Source: Deroplatys truncata (Eukaryota; Arthropoda; Insecta; Mantodea; Mantidae). From it: a stretch of 64,000 nucleotides of DNA. The stretch lies in NCBI GenBank assembly GCA_030765065.1, contig CM060975.1:107714094-107778093 (forward strand), read 5' to 3'. A model generated the notes under the pieces. The model worked only from the letters and a program-made list of their open reading frames with translations, had not been told where the DNA came from and searched no databases. The position numbers and the translations under genes are program-made. This document shows, piece by piece, positions 24,852 through 36,436 of this stretch (position 1 is the first letter of the stretch; every line of letters starts with the position of its first letter).

Positions 24852-25371
24852 TGTGGCGTGTTATTAACTTTATTGCCATTACCAGACGCACTGTTGTGCT
24901 GTATTGTTGCTACCAGACGTAGCATTATTGTGTATCCTTAGTTATATTTCGGCTTAACGGTCTTTCCCTTTCGGTGAGGACCACGCCAAAAGGAAAGATC
25001 TGTTTGAAACTGTCTGTATAACGTCAGCCCTGTCTGGCTTTGACTATACACGGTTGGTGGGGGCAAGATAGCGTCACTCTAGTGGAAGTGTTCGTTGGAG
25101 GCAGTCGTGTGTGTGGCCGGTCTCGGCTTCGTAGCATTTCCCTCCATCCTGTTTTGTTTGTTTATTATATAGAGTTGCCAAATGTTTGTGAATAAATCCC
25201 AGGTATGCGGAGGTAATGTGTGTTATGTAATCTTTCAGTGTAATATAAAACACACGCCTTCCCTTTAAATCTACACACCAAGGTCCCGAAATTTTTGCTG
25301 CCAGAAAATTGCGCCCCTCCCCCATGTGCATGTTGGGGTAACCTTTTAGGTCTTCACCCCAACATGTAACA
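24852..25371 (+). mobile_element. Solo LTR, family J, copy 1 (520 bp)
   Basis: It begins TGTGGCGTG and ends ATGTAACA, so it has the TG...CA ends of an LTR. It is flanked by CTAT at 24848-24851 and again at 25372-25375, a 4-bp target duplication. The copy at 30.13-30.79 kb shares its whole length with different flanks. No internal retroviral region is attached, so both are solo LTRs left after recombination. An inverted motif (GTTGGGG then CCCCAAC) lies near the 3' end. Confidence 0.8.
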
Positions 25372-25375
25372 CTAT

Positions 25376-26400
25376 GACAAAGAAATCGTCGGCTTTCAGA
25401 AATAACGCTCCTGTCTGACTTCTTTGGGTAAACCCATATATCTCTATCTCACTCACAACTCTTATTTTTCTTTATATTTTCTCACTACTTATCCAAATCC
25501 CTCAGAGGCTTAGACTGTTCCTGGAATTATCCAGTTATCTCTATCCTTGTCTATCCTCGGACCTCTCTCTCTCACTCTCTCTCTCTCTCTGGTGTCACTA
25601 CCTTGCAAAATCCTGTGTTTATTAATGTTGGTCGTTGATGGACTTTTACCTTACTGCTAGATCGCTTACTAGCTAATTACAATGTTCCTTTGCATATGTC
25701 TACATCTTATGATATAAGTTATTTTACAGTATTATATTGCATTATTAGTGGCATTCCTATTTTGGTTATTGATTTTCGCTTTATTTACACCTATTTACAC
25801 CTATCGGGTGTATCTTCCCCTACACATTTACATAAAATTTTGAATAAAACAAAGCTAGCAAATCAATTTAAGTGGAGATTGCATACAGGTTTTTGCGAAA
25901 AATTTGTATAGATCACTATAATGTGTGCAAAATATATAGTGTTTCTCTGTGTACTTTAAATCTTTTGCTTATTGTTTCAGATTTTGATAACGCGACGCAG
26001 AAAATGACACTTTGTTCTCCCAGCGAGTTTATGTCTACTGCGTGACGTGCAATAACTGCCGCTTCCGCGAGTTGTTGGAGAAGTCTTGTGTTCGTTTCCC
26101 TAGCAGGCGAACCGCCGGAAGAAGAAGCTATGTCCCGCGTATTTCTTATGCCGCTACTTCACGAAGAAAGTGAAGTGATACTGAAAACTAAGCGAAGTGT
26201 TGGTGAAAATTTAAACTAGATCGAGTTATTAAGCGACGGTTCAAGAGCTGTACAGAGTCACAAAAATATTTTAAAGTTCATGCTGATACAGGGAGATATA
26301 CTTCTTAAAATATTAAATGTTGCATTTATTAAGATATACATTACTTAATATTTTGTGGATAATGTGCTGTAGTTTTGAGTATCTACTAATACCCTTTTCT
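25376..26400. other. Unassigned DNA with a TC-rich tract
   Basis: A CT/TC simple repeat lies at about 25564-25591. A GC-richer patch at 25990-26180 has no recognisable frame. Nothing else is seen. Confidence 0.45.
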
Positions 26401-26723
26401 TAAACAGAAATCCATTTTTACTTTTTCATAGTGATTCACTATTTCTCGATACTCGATACCGATACTGATTCTTGAACACCGATAATGGATACTGACTTTA
26501 TAATAAAACTCTAAAGACGATAAATGTTCACTGAAAAAAGTTTTGATTAGCACTTTTCTGTGTATAAACCCATGTAATTAATTTTTACTTTCTCTACTAC
26601 GTATAGTAAGTAGGGGAAGTATTGCATTCCACCCAAAAATTCGATACCGAGATTTCACCGGAAATACATGTTTTGAGACCTCCTGAATCCAAAAAAAGCA
26701 TTTTTGGAAACATGTCCGTGTGT

Positions 26724-26766
<43 letters not shown>

Positions 26767-27540
26767 TGTGTGTCTGTGTGTGTGTGAACAGCATAACTCA
26801 AAAACGAACAGTCGGATAAGCACCAAACTTGGTATTTAGGTTCAGTATCTTCCAGAGATGCGACACGAAGGTTTTCAAGAAAATCCCCCCACCCCAGACT
26901 ACCCTTTACATGGAAGATTTTTCGAAAATTTTAATTTTCTCAAAAATGGCTCTAACGATTTTGATGAAAATATCATATGTTTAAGATAATGTCATGAGAA
27001 ATGCAATGTATATCTCCAATTTCCTGGGAATGTCTCCAAAAGTATTCTTCATTATGAACGACTTTTGCATAACTGGTAAACCATAAGAGATAGACAAAAT
27101 TTTACTACACAAAAAATGTAGATCGCGTTAAAATACACAACTTATGTCATATACATTTCTTTTGTTGAGTGAACCGTTTTCGAGATATTGCTTGTTATTT
27201 CCTTAAATTTTCCAATACTTATACTTTTTCTCAAATGCGTTATTCATTTTTTTTATGTCCTGGACATGCAAAGAGAATGGAATGCGCCACATAGCAACCA
27301 GCGTTAAAATATTTGACTATCGCTTAAAAGCTACGATATTTCCCTTGCATCTACAAGAAAATTACCAATAAGATTGACATCTCGATATCTCGATTAACAT
27401 GAAGCATATGGAGAATAGGCGTTTGTAAAATTAGATTGTACAAGAGTAGAGAAAGTCATGTGAGTGTAACACATCAGATTTTTTATTGTATACTAGTTCC
27501 AAAATTGCTTGACATTCTCCAACTGGCAGCAATTTTTATC
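26401..27540 (-). repeat. Dispersed repeat Y, copy split by ACTTTCTC copy C
   Basis: On the minus strand the flanks of copy C, read together, match the unsplit segment at 36.43-36.60 kb. One flank (27540 to 27487) has ATTGCTGCCAGTTGGAGAAT and a block ending ATACAATA. The other (26578 to 26401) has TTACATGGGTTTATACACAG, CTAATCAAAAC and TATCGAGTATCGAGAAATAG. Repeat Y was therefore in place before copy C arrived. Confidence 0.65.
26579..27486 (-). repeat. ACTTTCTC-family repeat, copy C (complete)
   Basis: A full reverse-orientation copy, from ACTTTCTCTACTACG at the left to GTAACACATCAGATTTTTT at the right. The internal CA tract has expanded to a long TG microsatellite at about 26718-26785. The predicted His/Thr-rich peptide there is only the translated microsatellite. 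Confidence 0.85.
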
Positions 27541-27583
27541 TTGATAATGCCACAGGTTATGTACCCTCTATTGTTAATCAAGG

Positions 27584-27584
27584 C

Positions 27585-27631
<47 letters not shown>
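27584..27631. repeat. (AAT)n microsatellite
   Basis: Uninterrupted AAT repeats of about 48 bp. A poly-asparagine frame across it is an artefact. Confidence 0.9.
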
Positions 27632-28459
27632 TCTTTTCTTCCCTATTTATGTAACTATATGTTGTGCTAGAACCTTCTTTTAATGGATTTCTATCGATAT
27701 TATAGAAATTTACAGTACGACCTGTAAGCTATGCTCGTTATCCGAATGCGTATAGACGAACAGATGGAAGGAAAGAACAAGTAGTTCCATGCGATGTGTT
27801 ATCTCAGGTCTTAAGTCTGATTTGTTTCTGCTAGATTCACAGATTTTGGCCACCGGAGTAGGTAAATATAATGGCTGAGGATGGGTCACCAAGCCGGGTT
27901 ATTGCAGAAACGTGATTTAAAGCGTCATCTTCATTCACAGCTCAGTTAACGCTGCATGTTAGTATACGAGTACCTCTACTCCTTCCTCCATTTGTTTTGG
28001 ATGTTTTCATCTATACACAAGAGTCTCAGGAATGTTGCATTGATTCACCCACAGGAAACGCAGTCACGGTCTATCAAGAACTATAGTCCAGCATCACTTT
28101 CGGGACAGGTGCGTGGCAATAACGTGGATTCTAGACACTTTTCATTCATTATCTAGCATAAAGTTATACGCAACAACTATAAATAATACAAAACTTAAGC
28201 ATTTAAAAGTATTCAAAAAGTATCGAAGATTTATCTCAAGCTATTAGACACACTTTTATACCACTAAGTATCAAGAGTATCGAGGTAAAAACCATATCGA
28301 GATCCCATGTTACTTCTTCAATACACTTTCAAGGTTATTTATCTTTGAAGGTGTTAACGTGTTATAAATTTTGGCTGATTTGTTTTCCCTCTATAATAAA
28401 CGTTTGAGGCGAACACCATTTACTACCAGATAGTATCAAAACCTACAAAGAAAATTATA
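27632..28459. other. AT-rich DNA, nothing recognised
   Basis: No domain or element end is visible. Small frames only. Confidence 0.5.
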
Positions 28460-29167
28460 CGAGGGGCGTCTAATAAGTAAGTTACCCTATTTTATAAAAA
28501 AAAAATATTACACACAACTGATCATGTTGAATTAATTTTATTTATATTGTACAATCGTTGTTACTTTTCTACATATTCAACATGTTTTTCCAAGCATTTT
28601 TGGGGACGTGACACAAGTTTTTGCAAGCCAGCGTTGTACCAGGTCGGGTCCTGTGCTCACAACCAGCTGTTCACCGATTTGACTTCATCATCTATGTTAA
28701 AAGTGCTTACCTTTAAGCTGGAGGAACATGTGAAAATCACTTGGGGCAAGCTCCGGTGAGTACGGAGGATACGAGAAAACTTCCAAGGTAAATCTTGACC
28801 CAGGCGGAGCTGAAGATTCAACTGGGAAGTTTCTTGCATCCTCCATATTCACTAGTTCACATGTTCCCCTGATTCAAAGGTCATCTTGGAGGTAACACTT
28901 GAACACAGTGACGAAGATGAATCAGAAGTAGACCAGAAGTCGGGTCCTGTGCTCGTTACCAGTTGTTACGGTCTGCTTACCTTCATGATGACCTTTGAGC
29001 CAGAGAAACACGTCAAAATCACTTGGGAAAAGATCTTGGAAAAACATTTTGACTATGTAGAAACGTAATAGAAGGATTTTACAATATAAATAAAATTAAT
29101 TCAACATGATCAATTGTGTGTAATGTTTTTGATAAAATAAGGAAACTTACTTATTGGACGCCCCTCG
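28460..29167 (-). mobile_element. mariner relic with long terminal inverted repeats and an internal duplication
   Basis: Inverted ends of at least 100 bp begin CGAGGGGCGTCTAATAAGTA and are flanked by TA at 28458-28459 and 29168-29169. On the minus strand the left half reads YPPYSPELAPSDFHMF and then, about 40 codons on, CLEKHVEYVEK before a stop. That is the third catalytic motif and the carboxy end of a mariner (DD34D) transposase. A second, diverged stretch of the same region (PSDFDVFLWLKGHHEGKQT) lies in the right half in the same orientation, about 290 bp away. The amino-terminal two thirds are missing. It cannot encode a working enzyme. Confidence 0.75.
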
Positions 29168-29825
29168 TATCATGTTTTTAGTGATTACGTTACAAACGAG
29201 CAAATTCTCCCTTATGCTGCTCTTTTACGTTAAAAATAAAAATAAACCTACCATAAATTAATGTGCCAAGAGCAGAAAGAAACAACCATTCAGGGCTGCA
29301 GAAGTAAGTATGGGTTGCTTATGGGAAAGCTGCAATTTTCGATACGCTACATACTTACACTTGAGGTTACTAAACCTCCAAACTACGTGACAAATATTTC
29401 AGCACTGTACTTCAAATTAAATGCAGCGTTTACAGTTTTTAATAATCTGATGTTTTACATTCCCATCACGTTCTTTATCCCCTATCGCTTATTAGTTGCA
29501 TTAGAAATTATTCTTACGAGATCTTATTTTCTTATCCACTTCGCTTTAATCGAGATAAACCTTTCCGGAAATAGCTGCACCACACATTTCGTTATATTTC
29601 GTAACTCCCAAGACAAATGTAAAGCATAGTCTAAGTTAATGAATTGATTTTTGCATATATAAATACAGACTGAAATATGAACAACATACCCTCCGTAGGC
29701 GCGTGAGCTGCGTTACCGCAGAGCGAGGTAATTCAACCTGACACTACACTTTCCATAACATCGCGAGAAACAGCTGCAAATCGACAGTACTTTGAAAGAA
29801 TGACTAAGTATTCAACAATTCGACG
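29168..29825. other. AT-rich DNA with an unsupported 122-codon frame
   Basis: A frame at 29261-29629 on the plus strand has a hydrophobic middle but no recognisable domain, no splice context and average composition. I treat it as chance. Confidence 0.4.
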
Positions 29826-31009
29826 TATTAATAAGGGATATCTCGGAAATGGCTTTTGCCACGAAATAGTTATATAAAATAAATGGAGTGCTTTACTTTT
29901 TGTATAGTACGTTTTCGTTTATCGCAAGGTTATATAAATTTCCTTCCAAATGAAGAGGACTTCACCTGCTATTCCCAGAACATTTGAGATATACATTTTA
30001 TTTTTCGTGTAAATATCTTTAACCAAAATCGTTATAGCCAATTTTCAGAAAATCGAAACGTTCGAAAAATCTTCCATGTGAAGAATAGTTTGGGTTGGGA
30101 GGATCTTCTTGAAAATCTTCGTGTAGTATTGTGGCGTATTATTAATCTTATTGTCATTACCAGACGCACTGTTGTGTTGTATTGTTGCTACCAGACGTAG
30201 AATTATTGTATCTCCTTAGTTATATTTCGGTTTAACGGTCTTTTTTTCGGTAAGGATCACTCCAAAGGAAACGATCTGTTTGAAACCGTTTGGTATGACG
30301 TCAGCCTGTTTGGCTTTGGCTAGGCACGGTTGGTGAGGGTAAGACAGCGTCACTCGAGTGAAAGTGGTAGAAAAAAATAGTATTTATACAAAACTATTTC
30401 TTGAATAAATTGAAATAATTCAAATAATTCCCGAATAATTCTTATACATTTTACATCTAATCATCATTTTGGTTTTGAAGCTTGATATTGATATTTTGCA
30501 GATGTCGTTGTAGTCAGACGGCTTTGTGGCATCTCCCTCCAACCTGTTTCCTTTGTTCATAATGTAAAATCGCCAAACGTTTGTGAATAAATCCCAGGTA
30601 TGTGAAGGTAATGTGTGCGTGTTATGCAATGCTTCAGTGTAATATAAAACCCACGCCTTCCTCTAAATCTACACACCAAGGTTCCGCACTTTTTTGCTGC
30701 CAGCAAGTTGCGCCCCCCATGTGGGTGTTGGGGTGACCTAGATTAATCATTTTCTGGTAACCTTTTGGCCTTCACCCCAACATGTAGCAGTATCTTTGGA
30801 AGACATTGAACCTAAATACCAAGTTTAGTATTTATCCGACATTTTTAAGTTATGCGTTCACATACATACTCGCGGAAATTTTTCTAAAAATGTTTTGTTT
30901 ATTCAGGGAGCGTCAAAGCATGTATTTATGATAACATCTCGGAATCGAGTTTTTTGGGTGGAATACAATATCTTCTCTGTCCACTATGTACGTGGTAGAG
31001 AAAGTAAAT
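29826..31009 (+). repeat. ACTTTCTC-family repeat, copy I, split by a solo LTR
   Basis: The left part (29826-30129) and right part (30790-31009) are consecutive pieces of one subfamily-2 copy. The join at CGTGTAGTATC matches the family text CGTGTCGCATC. The 5' third is missing. A 660-bp solo LTR separates the parts, so this copy is older than the LTR. Confidence 0.75.
30130..30789 (+). mobile_element. Solo LTR, family J, copy 2 (660 bp)
   Basis: Ends TGTGGCG and ATGTAGCA, flanked by GTAT at 30126-30129 and 30790-30793. It matches the copy at 24.85-25.37 kb except for a block of about 140 bp, near 30370-30510, that has no counterpart there. The inverted motif near the 3' end (TGTTGGGGTGACC against TTCACCCCAACA) is longer here. 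The interruption of ACTTTCTC copy I fixes its borders exactly. Confidence 0.8.
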
Positions 31010-31447
31010 AGGATTTAACTTATAGCAATCACTATTCAGCACTTTTAATCATTCCCTTGTATAGCATCTCGTAACAAAAGTACAGTATACCCCGCAACAG
31101 TGTGACAGAGCTACAATACTCATCAGTGCAACATGGATGCTGTTCTATCTATTAGGATGGCTTAAACACGGAGAGGCCTGTACCGTCAGATGAGCCGATA
31201 ACGCAATTCCGAGAACAGAGCAGCCTGAACAATCGAGGGACGGCCTAGAGGTATCGATTTTGACACGTAGTAAACTGGGGATTCCTATTCCAACACGTGC
31301 TTTTGTGTGAGCCGGGGGAAATCCCTTATTGTGATTACTGTTCTCACGGTAATGCATGGAAAACTAGATCCCACATACAGTTCCTAGCAAAAGTGCACCT
31401 TCTCAGCCTGAAACGTAGTTGAGATTAGTCTTTTGGTGACGAATATA
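31010..31447. other. Unassigned, partly GC-rich DNA
   Basis: A GC-richer stretch at 31170-31330 has a 70-codon minus-strand frame with no recognisable domain. The identity is unknown. Confidence 0.4.
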
Positions 31448-32737
31448 CGAGGGCAGTGCCAGAAGTACCCGACCTGACGTATATATAGTGGTTGTTGTTT
31501 CAAACAAATGACCATGGTAGAAAGTACCACCCTTATAAAGCTTAGGTTTGAAGTTTGACGATGCTACATTGTTTAGTAATTTTTTGGCAGCCATTAATAG
31601 TGAACCCTCTCAGCGAATTTGTAAACATGGATAAAACTGGCCATGGTTATGTGATACAATACTTTCATTTGAAAGGTCTTAGTCCAACTAATATTAAAGT
31701 TGAGCTAGATTCTATCTGGGGGAATCTGCTCCTTCGTTTACAGCAGTAAAATATTGGGTGGCAGATTTTAAGCGAGGCCGTACAAGCTGTCAAGACGAAC
31801 ATAGCAGTGGTCGACCAAATGAGGTGACAACGCCAGAAATTGCGAAGAAAATCCACAAAATTATATTGGTTGAAGTCGACTGAAAGTGCGCGAGCTAGCA
31901 GACATCGCAGGCATTTAAAAAAGTGCTGTATATCGCATACTAACTGAAAATTTAGACATGAGCAAGCTGTGCGCAAGATGGGTGCCGCGTTTACTCACAA
32001 TGGAACAAAAACAGCGTCGTGAGGATGTTTCAGTCGAGTGTTTGGCGATGTTTTACTGCAATAAAGCCGAGTTTTTGCATCGCTTCATAACCACGGATGA
32101 AACATGGACCATCACTTCACACCTGAGACGAAAGAACAGTCAAAACAATGGATTGAAAGGGGAGAATCGGCTCCAAAGAAGGCGAAGGCAGTTCCATCTT
32201 AAGGCAAGGTCATGGCGTCAGTTTTTAGGGATGCGCGTGTGATAATTTTTATTGATTATATTCAAAAAGTAAGACCAATGAATGGCGAGTATTGTGCAAA
32301 CTTATTGCAGCGTTCGAATGATGAAATTGAGCAAAAACAACCGCATTTAGCGAAAAAGAAGGTTCTATTTCATCAAGACAATGCACTAGTTCGCACATCC
32401 ATTATCATCATGGCCAAAATCAATGAGTTAAAGTTCGAATTTCTTCCTCATGCACCCTATTCGCCAGACTTAGCCCCTCTGATTATTTTCTGTTTCCAAA
32501 GTTGAAGAAATGGCTTGGTGATAAAAGATTTGCCAACAATGAAGAGGTGGAGTTTGCTGTAGATGGCTATTTTGCAGAACTCGACGGTTCTCACTATAAA
32601 CAGGGTATCGAAGCTATTGAACATGGCTGGGAAAAATGTATCGAGCTGAAAGGAGACTACGTAGAGAAATAAAGATGTTTTTTTCCAAAAAATTTGTGTT
32701 TTCTTTGTTAGTTCGGGTACTTCTGGGACAGCTCTCG
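31448..32737 (+). mobile_element. mariner DNA transposon (1,290 bp, nearly full length)
   Basis: Terminal inverted repeats of about 31 bp: the left begins CGAGGGCAGTGCCAGAAGTA and the right, as complement, begins CGAGAGCTGTCCCAGAAGTA. TA dinucleotides at 31446-31447 and 32738-32739 are the target duplication. Length matches typical mariners of about 1.3 kb. It encloses a single transposase gene with a few breaks. Confidence 0.92.
31627..32672 (+). pseudogene. mariner transposase, broken
   Basis: Mariner transposases cut both DNA ends and insert at TA, using a DD34D triad after a helix-turn-helix binding domain. The start is ATG at 31627 (MDKTGHGYVIQYFHLKGLSP), followed by text matching the helix-turn-helix region. 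Recognisable blocks are MSKLCARWVPRLLT, FLHRFITTDETW (first aspartate), KKVLFHQDNALVRTS (second aspartate) and HAPYSPDLAP; the gene ends ELKGDYVEK then TAA. Several frame changes occur; the clearest is a one-base loss at about 32476, just before the third aspartate, whose codon survives in the next frame. Length without the breaks is about 345 codons, usual for the family. It is not functional as it stands. Confidence 0.9.
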
Positions 32738-34195
32738 TATTCGGTCAGCATAGCTTTAAGTGCTTGCATTGTATCAGCAATATGCTGAATACAGTTCTTT
32801 GACAATACTGTCATCTAACCATCTTTCATTCTCTTTTCCCATTTAACTTAAGAGGTGGCATTGTTATCAATTAAGGCGGTTTTGACTACATATACAACCC
32901 CGTCAGGTTTGCTCTCAAACCAGAGAGCAAGAAGCAGGGCGGAGAGACTAGTCTAGCTGAGTAAAGGACGCAGAAAGGCAAAGTAACTAGGTTTTGATTA
33001 TACTCGGTGTTATCGAAGTATGTCTAATACTTTGAGATAATCGATACTTTTTTCGATGCTTCAAAAGCTTTATTGATAGTTGTTGCGTTAAACTTTATGC
33101 TAGATAAGGAATGAAGGGAGTCGAGACTTCATGTTATTTTCTCGCACATGTAGAAAAAGGATTGTTGGTCTTTATAGACCTTGACTGCGTTTCATGTGGG
33201 TGTATCAATGTAGCATTCCATAGACTTTTTGTCTAAACTGGATTCACCCTTAGTGTGATCCGGATCAAAACAGTTACGTAACCTGAAGTCACTAGCATGA
33301 TTGTGTGCAGTCAAGTAAAACACAATAGCAATGCTCGCAAAAAAAGTAGTTACATGTTCGACATCTAAATTTTAGGATGTGTTCAGTAATAAATAACACC
33401 TACTATACAAAATAGAATACTTATGAATTAGATGTGATTACTGTTGGCTTAAAGAGAAAGGTACTCTGAAATGGTCAAAACTCACATTTTTTTGTTTCAG
33501 GCATCAATAAAAACCTCTATTATTTCCAGTTAACAGATAATATATACTTTTTTGGGAGTTAAGAGGCTTTTAAGACATTTAAATACCACTTAAATGCTAG
33601 TCCGAATTCCTTTAAAGCTGTCGTGCAACGCCCCTTTTCAGAACATATTTGTATCTTTCAACAGCAATTAACAAAAGAGGCCAGGACCAAGAGAAGACAA
33701 TCAGAAAAGCTGAAGCAATCCAGATGCAGATGAATGTACTGAAATATGTCAGAATTTTAATGTTCAAACTTTAAATTCAGTTTTCTCAAAACAACATTTT
33801 TGGATTCTTATGTACCTATCTCTCAGAAAGTATGAGAGGTAGAGAGCTTAAATTTTCAGTACATGTATACAACACATAGTTAAACTTTCTGAACCACAAT
33901 TACAATTTTATAATGCACATTAGTAATATTAAGAAAGAAAATATCAGGAAAAACATTCAGAACTTTAAGAGCAATGGTAATTTAAAACACTTAAGGTGTA
34001 ATTTCCAGTGTTCAGACTACCTTGTCCCCTTAATAAAACACGTTTTCTAAGTTTCAAATTGATGCGCTCCAACTCCCTAGATGCATTCGCCTGATTCAGC
34101 TGTTGTTTAAACTAGGCAAGGTGCAAACAGCCACCAGTCAGTTTGGTCTGTTATCATGGCTGACGGTAGCGAGCTCGTTCTTCTGTTTCTGCGGA
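32738..34195. other. AT-rich DNA, nothing recognised
   Basis: 1.4 kb with no domain, element ends or repeat partner. Short ATCGA-rich stretches near 33015-33070 recall the end of repeat Y but are too short to assign. Confidence 0.45.
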
Positions 34196-34420
34196 GACAT
34201 GTTATGTTAAGCATAAACCGGGCAAGCGTTTAACTAGCGGCGAGAAAACCATTGTCTTAAACTTTTTCGAAATTCTGTGAGAAGTACCCGACACTCGCAT
34301 TAAAGGAGATTGTAAAACTAACTTCAGAATTTACAGATGTTTCGCTACGAGTATACATAGTGCTCGAAAGGGAAAAGTAGTGGCGCGGAAAGTGGCAACA
34401 CCCAGGGGGGGGGGGAAGGA
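34196..34420 (+). pseudogene. Possible transposase N-terminal fragment
   Basis: Broken frames give KHKPGKRLTSGEKTIVLNFF and then CEKYPTLALKEIVKLTSEFTD, with VSLRVYIVLERE after it. The pattern (a basic start, S.GEK..VLN, a helix, then V..R.Y....E) resembles the helix-turn-helix start of transposase-like proteins common in insect genomes. The catalytic domain is not present. The assignment is tentative. Confidence 0.35.
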
Positions 34421-34518
34421 TACGAGTGAAGTACGCTATGGAAGAGTTGTTAGAGTTTTTGAAATCGGCAATTAGTATAACAGTGCACAATTTCTTTTTC
34501 AAAAACGAACCGTCTCAA

Positions 34519-35302
34519 TATACAGAGAGAGAGCCAAAAAACTACGAACTGGCTGCGCTGTGTGTTTTCTGTCCGTGTCCTCGGCGCTCGCTGTCGTCTG
34601 TCGCTATCATAGAAAGGCGCGGATGAAACCATACAACGTTTTTAAAACTGATTTTAAAGGCTTTACCTACCAACTTTATGAAAGGAGATGCTGAAACTGG
34701 CCACCGTTCGTTGTCCATACATTTTTGGCACCTCTTTAGGAAACTATCCGTCACTCACCGTAGTTCACGTTGAGAAATGCTGGCAATTTCTTGGCGGATA
34801 TCTTGTTTTAATTCTTCCAGAGTGTGTGGGCTTGTCTTGTACACTTTATGTTTTAAGTTACACCAGAGATAGAAATCGCAGGGGGTTAGGTCGGAGGACC
34901 GAGGGGGCCACAAATCTCTACTAATAATTCTGTCCTCAAACGCATCTTCAATTGTCCTCATCGAAACATTGGCCGTATAAGCTGTTGCAAAGTCTTGTTG
35001 AAAAAAAGGCAAAATCACGCTCCCTGGATGTTAATTCTCTAAAAATGGGGGGCAAAATTGTATTCACATATGCACGGCTGCCAACTGTTGACTGGAAAAA
35101 AATTGGACAATGACGGTGGCTAGTTTCAGTATTTCCTTTCATATAGTTGGTAAGTAAAGCCTTTAAAGTAGTGTTTAAAGTGTTGTATTTTTTCATCCGC
35201 GCCTTTCTGTAATAACGGCAGACGGCAACGAGCGCCGTGGACGCAGACAAGAAAAACACCGCGCAGCCGGTTCGTATAAAGTGGCTCTTCCTGTATTACT
35301 GT
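34519..35302 (-). mobile_element. Deleted Tc1/mariner-type transposon with ~200-bp inverted repeats
   Basis: The left and right ends are long inverted repeats. Left landmarks are GAACTGGCTGCGCTGTG, GGCGCTCGCTGTCGTCTG, AGAAAGGCGCGGATGAAA and GAAACTGGCCACCGT; each recurs in complement between about 35090 and 35285. The outer limits (34519, 35302) are my best estimate. Between the repeats lies the carboxy half of a transposase on the minus strand. Part of the inverted repeat overlaps its coding end. Confidence 0.7.
34620..35018 (-). pseudogene. Transposase C-terminal fragment (Tc1/mariner superfamily)
   Basis: The minus-strand frame starts in FFQQDFATAYTA (second catalytic aspartate), continues through WPPRSSDLTPCDFYLWCNLK (third catalytic region) and TLEELKQDIRQEI, and after a frame change near 34755 gives FLKRCQKCMDNERWPV. 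This order is that of the large arthropod transposase group with WPPRS.DLTP.DF.LWG. The first catalytic aspartate and the DNA-binding domain are absent. It may be the same group as the relic at 36.91 kb, but the two do not overlap enough to compare. Confidence 0.75.
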
Positions 35303-35585
35303 TTCTGAGTAGTATATGGTTAATTGTAATTACCTATTAGCAGATTATGGTGTGACAAACACATTAGTTTTAGTTGTTTGAGTTTCATGTACATTATTAT
35401 TCTAATTTATATTTTCAAGATTGCACCATAAAGAATAATCTCTAGTATTTGTTTTTCTATGGAAAGAAAATAATTTAAAAGAAACTTTTCAGCACAAAAT
35501 ATAGTTACATAAAAAGGAAAGCAATGAAGTAATTATTATTAACCTAGACTAACAATAGGGGTTATATAACTTGTGACATCAACAT
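35303..35585. other. AT-rich spacer
   Basis: Nothing recognised between the deleted transposon and ACTTTCTC copy D. Confidence 0.5.
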
Positions 35586-36436
35586 AAAAAATCTGATGTG
35601 TTACACTCACATGACTTTCTTTACTCTTGTACAAACTATTTTTACAAACGCTTATTCTCCATATGCTTCATGTTAATCGAGATGTTAATCTTATTGCTGA
35701 TTTTCTTGTATGTGCAAGGGGAATATGGTAGGCTTTAAACGATAGTCAAATATTTTAAGAGCTGGTTGCTATGTGGCGCATTCCATTCTCTTTGCATGTC
35801 CAGGACATAAAAAAAATGAATAACAAATTCCCATTTGAGAAAAATTATATTGGAAAATTTAAGGGAATAACTAGGAATATCTCGAAAATGGTTTACTCAA
35901 CGAAACAAATGTATATAACATAAATTGTGTATTTTAACGCAATCTATATTTTTTGTGTAGTAAAATTTTGTCTATCTCTTATGGTATACAGTTATGCAAA
36001 AGTCGTTCACAATGAAGAATACTTTTAGAGACATTCCCAGAAAATTCGAGATATACATTTCATTTGTCATGAAAATATCTTAAACATAGAACATTTTAAT
36101 CAAAATCGTTAGAGCCATTTCTGAGGAAAGTAAAATTTTCGAAAAATGTCCATGTAAAGGGTAATCTGGGGTGGGGGGATTTTCTTTAAAACCTTTGTGT
36201 CGCATTTCTGCAGGATAAAGAACGTAAATACCAAGTTTGGTGTTTATCCGACTGTTCGTTTCTGAGTTATGATCTGTTCACAGACACACAGACACACACA
36301 CGACATGTTTCCAAAAATGCTTTTTTTGGATTCAGGGGGCCTCAAAACATATATTTCCGGTGAAATTTTGGTATTCAATTTTTGGGTGGAATACAATACT
36401 TCCCCTACTTACTAAACGTAGTAGAGAAAGTAAAAA
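35586..36436 (+). repeat. ACTTTCTC-family repeat, copy D (complete)
   Basis: Full-length plus-orientation copy with AAAAAATCTGATGTG at the start and GTAGTAGAGAAAGTAAAAA at the end. It is bordered directly on its 3' side by repeat Y. It is close in sequence to copies A, C, F and H (subfamily 1). Confidence 0.85.

Noticed and set aside
26578-26826. His/Thr-rich protein with dinucleotide-like periodicity
   Set aside because: It is a translation of the TG microsatellite in ACTTTCTC copy C. Similar frames in copies A and H mirror shared DNA, not shared protein constraint.
27436-27654. Poly-Asn protein
   Set aside because: It runs through an AAT microsatellite and has no other protein-like content.
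29261-29629. 122-codon plus-strand frame
   Set aside because: No domain, signal or splice context is seen; the AT-rich flanks are similar. It is likely chance.
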